DNA of 64,000 nucleotides. It comes from Rhodococcus sp. Leaf247 (lineage in GTDB: Bacteria > Actinomycetota > Actinomycetes > Mycobacteriales > Mycobacteriaceae). The notes under the pieces were generated by a model. The model was not told where the DNA came from. It saw only the letters and a list, made by a program, of their open reading frames with translations, and did not search any database. The position numbers and the translations under genes are program-made. Shown piece by piece: positions 58,482 through 64,000 of this stretch; the first letter of the stretch is position 1, and each line of letters opens with the position of its first letter. Location of the stretch: positions 1,652,765 to 1,716,764 of the forward strand of contig NZ_LMRP01000001.1 of NCBI RefSeq assembly GCF_001426185.1, given 5' to 3'.

Positions 58482-59050
58482 GGGGCCTTCTCGTTTCCGG
58501 TGCTCTCGTGTCTGGAAGGAAGTGACGGGGTGAGGACCCACAGCACCGTGGAACGAGCCTCGGCGCGGAAGCTGTGTCGCCGATGCGGCGGGAACGTGAA
58601 CGCGTCACCGTCGCCGAGGCGGACGGTCCGATCGTCGACCGTCACCGAGAGGCTGCCGGACAGCACGAGCACGAAGCCCACGTCGGCCGGGAGCTCGTAG
58701 GACTCGTCGCCGCTTCCTCCCCCGGACGCGATCTCACCACGGATCACCTGCAGCCGCTGCTCGCCCGGCGGCGTCAGCAGGTACTCGACCTGGGACTCGC
58801 CGCCGAAGGCGATGGGCGGATACGCGTCGGCACGCACGACGTCGCCGGGTGGCACGTCGTCGAAGAGCGAGCCCATCGGCACGGACAGCGCATCGCAGAG
58901 TCTCACCAGCACGGCCACCGACGCCGTGGCGCGGTCGTTCTCGACCTTGGACAGATAGCCCTTGGTCACTCCGACGGTCTCGGCGAGAGCATCGAGGGTG
59001 AGCCGACGGGCAGCTCGCGCCGCGCGAAGTCGGGCACCGGTGGAGGACAC
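58478..59050 (-). CDS. XRE-family regulator with cupin domain
   Basis: A 190-residue protein with an N-terminal HTH (LRAARAARRLTLDALAETVG and TKGYLSKVENDRA, about 8-45) and a C-terminal cupin (about 95-175), the PuuR-like architecture that senses amino acids or polyamines. It is translationally coupled to the amino-acid monooxygenase and divergent from the ureohydrolase, so it probably controls both from the 77-base region between them. Confidence 0.92.
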   Translation of the reverse strand: MSSTGARLRAARAARRLTLDALAETVGVTKGYLSKVENDRATASVAVLVRLCDALSVPMGSLFDDVPPGDVVRADAYPPIAFGGESQVEYLLTPPGEQRLQVIRGEIASGGGSGDESYELPADVGFVLVLSGSLSVTVDDRTVRLGDGDAFTFPPHRRHSFRAEARSTVLWVLTPSLPSRHESTGNEKAP

Positions 59051-59127
59051 GACTGGAGATCATGCCTCGCCGAGCCTGAGGAAACAAGTGTTGACTGTCA
59101 GGGCCCGTTGAGGAAACATCCCTGCAC

Positions 59128-60069
59128 ATGACCGAGATCCGAGGCCCGCTCGACGCCTCCAAGCACCCCCGCTACACCGAGCCGTCGACCTTCGCGCGGC
59201 TCCCTCGACTCGATCAGGTGTCGCGGGCCGACGTCAGCATCCTCGGCGTTCCTTTCGACTCCGGCGTCAGCTACCGGCCGGGTGCGCGCTTCGGACCGGC
59301 CCACATCAGGGCGTCGTCGAAGTTGTTGCGGCCGTACAATCCGGCGCTGGACGTGTCACCGTTCGCGCAGCGCCAGGTGGCCGACGCCGGAGACATCGGG
59401 GTCAATCCTTTCGACATCACCGAGGCCCTCACCACCGTCGAGCACGCGATCACCGACCTGCGCAAGGACGGCAGCACGGTGCTGACACTCGGCGGAGACC
59501 ACACCATCGCCCTGCCCATCCTGCGCGCGCTGCACCGCGACCACGGGCCGATCGCCGTACTGCACTTCGACGCCCACCTGGACACGTGGGACACCTACTT
59601 CGGGGCACCGTTCACCCACGGGACGCCGTTCCGGCGAGCCAGCGAGGAGGGGTTGATCGACCTCGAGCGTTCGCAGCACATCGGCATCCGCGGCCCGCTC
59701 TACGGCAAGAAGGACCTCGAGGACGACGCCGTTCTCGGGTTCCAGATCATCCGCTCCGACGACTACGAGACGGACGGGGTGGCGTCCATCGTCGAGCGCA
59801 TGCGGCGACGTCTCGACACGGGGCCCGTCTACGTCTCGGTCGACATCGACGTCCTCGATCCTGCGCACGCACCGGGAACGGGAACGCCCGAGGCAGGCGG
59901 CATGACGTCCCGCGAACTGCTGAACACCCTGCGCGGACTGGTGGGGGCGAACATCGTCGGCGCCGACATCGTCGAGGTAGCGCCCGCGTACGACCACGCG
60001 GAGATCACCGGCATCGCTGCCGCCCACGTCGCCTACGAGCTGCTGTCGGTACTCGCGCTGGGGTCGTAG
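59128..60069 (+). CDS. ureohydrolase (agmatinase or guanidinobutyrase)
   Basis: A 313-residue binuclear manganese enzyme releasing urea from a guanidino compound. Ligands are H125 in GGDHT, D148, H150 and D152 in DAHLD, and the Asp pair in SVDIDVLDP (about 233-239). It is not arginase by the loop sequence [14 protein letters not shown], which is agmatinase-like. Next to an arginine/lysine 2-monooxygenase, 4-guanidinobutyrate is as likely a substrate as agmatine. Its 3' end overlaps the convergent dedA gene by 37 bases. Confidence 0.88.
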   Translation: MTEIRGPLDASKHPRYTEPSTFARLPRLDQVSRADVSILGVPFDSGVSYRPGARFGPAHIRASSKLLRPYNPALDVSPFAQRQVADAGDIGVNPFDITEALTTVEHAITDLRKDGSTVLTLGGDHTIALPILRALHRDHGPIAVLHFDAHLDTWDTYFGAPFTHGTPFRRASEEGLIDLERSQHIGIRGPLYGKKDLEDDAVLGFQIIRSDDYETDGVASIVERMRRRLDTGPVYVSVDIDVLDPAHAPGTGTPEAGGMTSRELLNTLRGLVGANIVGADIVEVAPAYDHAEITGIAAAHVAYELLSVLALGS

Positions 60070-60680
60070 CCCGTCTTCTTCTCGGACCGATGGGCACGCA
60101 CGCGCCACACGATGATCGCCACGACCACCAGGACCGCGACGATCAGCGCGGCGTCACGCCCGACGGTCTTCGCGACCTTCTCGTACGAGTTGCCCGCCAC
60201 GAACCCGAGCATCACGAAGCCGATCCCCCAGACCAGGCCGCCGATCGCGTTGAAGGCCAGGAATTTCGGGTAGGGCATCCGCGACATGCCCGCCAGTGCC
60301 GGCATCACGGCGCGGAAGAAGGCCACGAAACGGCCGAGGAAGACGGCGGACCCACCCTTCCGAGCGAGAAGGTCGCGGGCCTTGTCGAGCTTGTCGCGCC
60401 GTGAGTCCAACACCTTCATCGCGAGCAGCCGCGGACCGAAGTGCTTGCCGATCTCGAATCCGACGGAGTCGCCGAGAATCGCTGCCGCCACGACCACCGC
60501 CGCCATGGCGGCGACGTGGAGGTGGTCCTGGCTCGCCGCCACCCCGCCGATGACGGCCGCCGTCTCACCGGGAATGACGAAGCCGACGAAGATCGCGTCC
60601 TCGAGGAACACGAGGAGGAACACGATCAGGAAGACCCAGATCGGCGCGATGTCCAGCAGCCGCTCCATCACAGAACTCAT
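60033..60680 (-). CDS. DedA-family membrane protein
   Basis: A 215-residue protein with about five membrane segments and the DedA motif [18 protein letters not shown]. It also has the early ED[11 protein letters not shown] segment. DedA proteins act as lipid flippases or scramblases, for example for undecaprenyl phosphate or phosphatidylethanolamine. ATG 60680 is chosen; an ATG at 60668 (MERLL) would be shorter. A strong hairpin lies 22 bases upstream of the start. Confidence 0.9.
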   Translation of the reverse strand: MSSVMERLLDIAPIWVFLIVFLLVFLEDAIFVGFVIPGETAAVIGGVAASQDHLHVAAMAAVVVAAAILGDSVGFEIGKHFGPRLLAMKVLDSRRDKLDKARDLLARKGGSAVFLGRFVAFFRAVMPALAGMSRMPYPKFLAFNAIGGLVWGIGFVMLGFVAGNSYEKVAKTVGRDAALIVAVLVVVAIIVWRVRAHRSEKKTGYDPSASTDSSS

Positions 60681-60701
60681 GACCGCAACTATGACGCACG
60701 A

Positions 60702-60739
60702 AAGACCCCACCCCGTGCGCAGGCACGAGGTGGGGTCTT
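60702..60739. promoter_or_regulatory. strong stem-loop upstream of dedA
   Basis: An 11-base perfect stem (AAGACCCCACC and its complement), one C-A mismatch, 5 more pairs and a four-base loop GCAG. It resembles a terminator, with UCUUU after it on the minus strand. However, it lies in the divergent region between dedA and the GAF-ANTAR gene, not after any gene. It could be a 5' leader attenuator of dedA or end an unseen transcript. Confidence 0.65.
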
Positions 60740-60889
60740 CCGAGTCATCGGCGGGCTTCTTCACCTGACGGCTCTGGTGCCTCGTGATGTCCGGACAACA
60801 CGGGAACCTATGAGGGGCGGTACCCGCTGGGCGGTGAACTCAACCGGACACGGTGCTGGTGGGCTGGGTTCGTGAGATGATTCTCCATC

Positions 60890-61702
60890 GTGGACACAAC
60901 GGATTCCGAGGCTGCCTCGACAGCCGACTCGATGCACACGGGTGCAGACGAGTCGACGTCGCGTGCCGCGGCCCTGGTCACCGAGGTGGCCGCCGGGTCC
61001 GTTCCTCCGCGCAGACTCGCCGCCATGCTCACCGCCGTCGGCGGCAGTGTCCGCGACGACGACCATCTAGCCGCGCTGTTGAAGCGGACCGCCGAGATCG
61101 CGCACGAGGCCATCGACGGAGCATCGAGTTGTGGTGTCAGCATCCTGTTCGGCGGCATGACGTACACCGCGGTCCACACGGACGAGCTCACGCTCGAGGT
61201 CGACGAACATCAGTACGCGGTCGGTGACGGGCCGTGCATCGAGGCGGCGCGCACCGGGGAAATCGTTCGTGTCGACGTCGACGCGGCCGAACAGCGGTGG
61301 CCCGAGTTCGCCCGACTGGCGCGCGAGGAAGGGGTGCGCTCGTTCCTGGCAGCTCCCCTGCACACGGAGGACCTGAAGCTGGGGTCGTTCAATCTGTACG
61401 GCACCGAACCGTCGGCCTTCGATTCCCTGGACGAGTCGATTCTGTCGTTGCTCACGTCGACGGTGTCGACGGCCATCGGTGACTACGCCCGTGTGCGGTC
61501 CGCGCGTGAGGTGGCCGCGGGGCTGCAGGATGCGCTCGAGCACCGTGCCCCCATCGAGCAGGCCAAGGGCATTCTGATGGCGCTGCACGGTGTGGACAGT
61601 GACGCCGCGTTCAGGATGCTGTCCTCCGAGTCGCAGCGCACCAATCGCAAACTGCGCGACATCGCCCGGGAGTTCGTCGAGAAGGTCTCCAGCGGAGGCT
61701 AA
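60890..61702 (+). CDS. GAF-ANTAR domain transcription antiterminator
   Basis: A 270-residue regulator. A GAF sensor domain (about 60-200) with VGDGPCIEAARTGE is followed by an ANTAR RNA-binding domain (about 213-262) with EQAKGILMALHGVDSDAAFRML. ANTAR proteins bind paired hairpins in nascent RNA and block termination. Translation starts at GTG 60890 with no clear ribosome binding site. The first 25 residues are acidic and disordered. Its RNA targets are not evident in this window. Confidence 0.92.
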   Translation: MDTTDSEAASTADSMHTGADESTSRAAALVTEVAAGSVPPRRLAAMLTAVGGSVRDDDHLAALLKRTAEIAHEAIDGASSCGVSILFGGMTYTAVHTDELTLEVDEHQYAVGDGPCIEAARTGEIVRVDVDAAEQRWPEFARLAREEGVRSFLAAPLHTEDLKLGSFNLYGTEPSAFDSLDESILSLLTSTVSTAIGDYARVRSAREVAAGLQDALEHRAPIEQAKGILMALHGVDSDAAFRMLSSESQRTNRKLRDIAREFVEKVSSGG

Positions 61703-62445
61703 CTCGCGCTCCACCCGCCGTCCATCGTGTAGGACGCTCCCGTGATCATCGACGCGTCGTCGCCGACGAGGAACGCCACCAGCGCGGCCACCTCGGCGGG
61801 CTCGACCATCCTCTTGATCGCACTCTCCGTGAGCAGCACCTTCTCCAGAACTTCGGACTCCGGAATGCCGTGCACGCGCGCCTGATCGGCGATCTGCTTC
61901 TCCACCAACGGAGTTCGCACGTAGCCGGGATTGACGCAGTTGCTCCGCACACCCCGCTCCGCGCCCTCGAGAGCCGTCACCTTCGACAGTCCCTCCATCG
62001 CGTGCTTCGCGGTCACGTAGGCGGACTTGTTGGCAGATGCCCGGAGCCCGTGCACCGACGACATGTTCACGATGCGGCCGTACCCCGACTCGTACATGTG
62101 GGGCAATGCCGCCCGCACCAGCAGGAAGGGCGCCTCCACCATCAACGTCAGGATTCGCCGGAACATCAGCGGGTCGAAGTCCTCGATCGGCGAGACGTGC
62201 TGGATGCCCGCATTGTTCACCAGGATGTCCGTCTCGAGCGTGAGGTCGGCGAGGGCGTCGACGTCGGACAGATCGACCTGCCACGGCCGTCCACCGATCT
62301 CGTCCGCGAGCGCCGCGGCGGCATCCCCGTCGAGGTCGGCGACGGTGACCGTGGCACCGTTCCCGGCCAGACGGCGGGCTACCGCCGCTCCGATTCCGCT
62401 GGCGCCGCCGGTCACGAGCGCCGATCGTCTTGTGAGGTCCGTCAT
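61699..62445 (-). CDS. short-chain dehydrogenase, 3-hydroxybutyrate dehydrogenase-like
   Basis: A 248-residue SDR. The NAD site is TGGASGIG, the structural motif NNAG is present, and the catalytic Ser (NMSSVHG), Tyr and Lys (SAYVTAKHA) are intact. The VNPGYVRTPLVEKQI segment is characteristic of D-3-hydroxybutyrate dehydrogenases, which oxidise hydroxybutyrate to acetoacetate in storage-polymer use. Its stop overlaps the ANTAR gene stop (CTAA). ATG 62445 is the start. Confidence 0.9.
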   Translation of the reverse strand: MTDLTRRSALVTGGASGIGAAVARRLAGNGATVTVADLDGDAAAALADEIGGRPWQVDLSDVDALADLTLETDILVNNAGIQHVSPIEDFDPLMFRRILTLMVEAPFLLVRAALPHMYESGYGRIVNMSSVHGLRASANKSAYVTAKHAMEGLSKVTALEGAERGVRSNCVNPGYVRTPLVEKQIADQARVHGIPESEVLEKVLLTESAIKRMVEPAEVAALVAFLVGDDASMITGASYTMDGGWSAS

Positions 62446-62542
62446 GCTCACGAGTGTGTGCTGCATCGCCGCCGGGTTCAATGACGACCTGCGCAACCCC
62501 GAACTGCAGTTGTGCAGACCGCCGGGTGTGCAGACTGGGGTC

Positions 62543-63058
62543 ATGACCGACGAACGCATCGAATTCCGGCGAGTGATGGCCCTTCCGGCCGCCGACATCT
62601 TCGCAGTGCTGTGCGACCCGCAGGGCCACGTGGCGATCGACGGGTCCGGCATGCTGATGGGCGCCGACGGCTCGCCCGTCCAGGCTGCCGGCGACACCTT
62701 CACCGTCCACATGGACCGTGAGGCCCTCGGCGACATCCCGATGGGCACCTACGACGTCGAGGTCACCATCGCCTCGTTCGAACAGGACCGCGACATCTCG
62801 TGGACCATCGTCGGAACCGTGCGTCCGCCCATCGGGCACCGCTACGGCTACGCCCTGGCGCCGCACACGTTCGACGACGGCACCGAGGGAACCACCGTCA
62901 CGTCCTACTACGACTGGTCCGACATCCACCCCGACTGGCGTCAGCGGGACATCTTCCCGGTCGTCTCGGGTTCCTCGCTGCGTGCCACGCTGGGGATTCT
63001 GGAGCGCACCGTTCGCCGCGGTTACGCAGGTGACGGGCGGGTATCCCCGAGGGTATGA
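62543..63058 (+). CDS. SRPBCC-family protein
   Basis: A 171-residue START/Bet v1-like ligand-binding protein. RVMALPAADIFAVLCDPQGH is the typical opening of polyketide cyclase/dehydrase-like SRPBCC domains, and the C-terminal helix follows about residue 140. The ligand is unknown. Its stop overlaps the DUF2231 start (ATGA), making the first gene of a three-gene coupled set. Confidence 0.85.
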   Translation: MTDERIEFRRVMALPAADIFAVLCDPQGHVAIDGSGMLMGADGSPVQAAGDTFTVHMDREALGDIPMGTYDVEVTIASFEQDRDISWTIVGTVRPPIGHRYGYALAPHTFDDGTEGTTVTSYYDWSDIHPDWRQRDIFPVVSGSSLRATLGILERTVRRGYAGDGRVSPRV

Positions 63059-63603
63059 ACCTCACAGCGCTGTTCCAGCCGTTCGAGAAGGCGTCGTTCC
63101 TCGATCCCGTCAGCGACGCGGTCTCGGGTCGACTGCGATCGGTCCTCGAGGGAACTCCGGTGGACGGCCTGCTGCGCGGCACGTTCGTCGGCCACCCCAT
63201 GCACCCGATCATGGCGTATTCGTCGGTCGGATTGTGGAGCAGCGCGGTCTTTCTCGACCTCACGGGCGGAAACGGCGCCGCATCCCGACGACTCATCGGA
63301 GCCGGACTCGTGACAGCCCCGACCGCGTTGGTGACGGGGTGGGCGACATGGTCGACGCTCGATGAGCAGCAGCGCCGAGTCGGACTCGTACACGCCGGCA
63401 CCAATGCCGTGGCGTTGACACTCTTCGCCGCGTCGTACAAGCGTCGCGCGAAGGACCCGGTCACATCACCGCCGGACACGACGTCGAAGGCGCTGGCCCT
63501 CGCGGGATTCGCGGTGGCGGGCCTGGGAGGTGCGTTGGGCGGACACCTCGGCTACAACATGGGAGCAGGAGTGTCGGCACGCGCACTCCCGGCCGGCGTA
63601 TGA
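63055..63603 (+). CDS. DUF2231 membrane protein
   Basis: A 182-residue protein with four membrane helices and the family motif GHPMHPIMAYSSVGLWSSA near residues 46-64, where His residues could bind a metal or haem. Starts and stops overlap both neighbours by four bases. DUF2231 proteins are often next to redox enzymes, but none is here. Function unknown. Confidence 0.85.
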   Translation: MNLTALFQPFEKASFLDPVSDAVSGRLRSVLEGTPVDGLLRGTFVGHPMHPIMAYSSVGLWSSAVFLDLTGGNGAASRRLIGAGLVTAPTALVTGWATWSTLDEQQRRVGLVHAGTNAVALTLFAASYKRRAKDPVTSPPDTTSKALALAGFAVAGLGGALGGHLGYNMGAGVSARALPAGV

Positions 63604-63776
63604 GTACCGACGACGTGTTCGCCGAACTCCGCGCCCGCGGCGTCACCGCCGAGGGAGCCCGCCGATTCGCCGACGGCAGTTCGGAGAACCTGGACCCCGA
63701 CGCCCTGTCCGCGTTGACCGAGGCGAACCTGACCGAGGAGCAACTGCGGGACTACATCACTCGGACGGCGGAGTGA
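63600..63776 (+). CDS. 58-residue conserved-looking small acidic protein
   Basis: An ORF starting MSTDDVFAELRARGVTAEG and ending DYITRTAE. Its ATG overlaps the DUF2231 stop (ATGA), which supports real translation. The sequence is helical and acidic with no Cys and no signal. Its last 20 bases overlap the convergent deacetylase gene. The family is not recognised; the support is the coupling and the good codon use. Confidence 0.65.
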   Translation: MSTDDVFAELRARGVTAEGARRFADGSSENLDPDALSALTEANLTEEQLRDYITRTAE

Positions 63777-64000
63777 CCCTGCGATAGTGCTCGGCGATGT
63801 CGCCGGCGGTGGTGAACCAGACGCCGTCGGCATTCGCCGTCATGTGCTCCAACGCCCGACGGAAACGCCTGAGCCGGTGGGGTTGTCCCGTCAGGAACGT
63901 GTGTGTCGAGATCGCGAGAACCCGTGCCCCGCGACGGGACTGCTCCTTCAACTCGTCGAACGAGTCGACGATGATCGACTCGAAATCTGCGGCCGACGCG
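63757..64000 (-). CDS. polysaccharide deacetylase/PuuE-type carbohydrate esterase 4 protein, C-terminal fragment
   Basis: The last 81 codons of a gene that continues past the window. The fragment has SIIVDSFDELKEQSRRGA, then ISTHTFLTGQPHRLRRF and DGVWFTTAGDIAEHY. This matches the end of NodB-type deacetylases of the allantoinase-related PuuE group, with the late His in a metal-near position. The catalytic Asp and first His motifs are outside the window. If PuuE-like, it would fit the purine-use theme of guaD, but a sugar-polymer role is possible. Confidence 0.75.
   Translation of the reverse strand, partial: ASAADFESIIVDSFDELKEQSRRGARVLAISTHTFLTGQPHRLRRFRRALEHMTANADGVWFTTAGDIAEHYRRVTPPSE

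Overview
This window is chromosomal DNA of a high-GC actinobacterium, most probably Rhodococcus or a close Nocardiaceae relative. Gene order from about 1 to 35.5 kb follows the Mycobacterium tuberculosis Rv3579c-Rv3628 region: rlmB-cysS-ispF-ispD-carD, lpqE, radA, disA, carbonic anhydrase, mutY, mhuD, lpqF, clpC, lsr2, lysS, coaX-panD-panC, folK-folB-folP-folE, ftsH, hpt, tilS, a DUF2342 zincin, dacB and ppa. GTG and TTG starts are common, as are 1- or 4-base stop/start overlaps and apparent leaderless starts. No tRNA, rRNA, insertion sequence, prophage or CRISPR was seen.

Layout. 0-13 kb: isoprenoid and translation genes, genome stability (radA, disA, mutY), haem degradation (mhuD), lipoproteins and small redox or dioxygenase-like proteins. 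13-18 kb: clpC, lsr2, lysS. 18.1-19.2 kb: a cysteine dioxygenase-rhodanese operon behind a 13-codon leader with tandem Cys codons. 19.2-34.9 kb: a long minus-strand run of pantothenate/CoA, folate, ftsH, purine salvage, tRNA-lysidine and cell-wall genes. 35-39.6 kb: ppa, a PAS protein, a crotonase/YbaK divergent pair, then a sulfur locus made of a SAM-IV riboswitch, a SufS-like desulfurase, an HVDYCR-type leader peptide and a short luciferase-monooxygenase-like protein. 39.6-44.9 kb: a 1298-residue Pls/PosA-type membrane NRPS coupled to an M1 aminopeptidase. 44.9-49.2 kb: guanine deaminase, an ABM-like membrane protein, a GntR regulator and an MFS carrier. 49-54.3 kb: MMPL transporter, acyl-CoA dehydrogenase, and a small sigma-like factor coupled to ogt. 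54.3-55.05 kb: a five-unit non-coding tandem array. 55-60 kb: a lipase, an M23 peptidase, and an amino-acid 2-monooxygenase with its XRE-cupin regulator opposite a ureohydrolase. 60-64 kb: DedA, a GAF-ANTAR regulator, a 3-hydroxybutyrate dehydrogenase-like SDR, a three-gene coupled set and the end of a polysaccharide deacetylase.

The most interesting material is RNA-level sulfur control. Three separate devices lie within 20 kb. The first is a poly-Cys leader whose own codons can pair with the Shine-Dalgarno and start codon of cysteine dioxygenase. The second is a SAM-IV aptamer with its pseudoknot and a Shine-Dalgarno-sequestering hairpin. The third is an RRHVDYCR leader peptide. The tandem array at 54.3-55.05 kb and the nested inverted repeats after disA are unexplained non-coding structures. 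All calls come from reading the sequence and from knowledge of the families; no database search or folding program was run.
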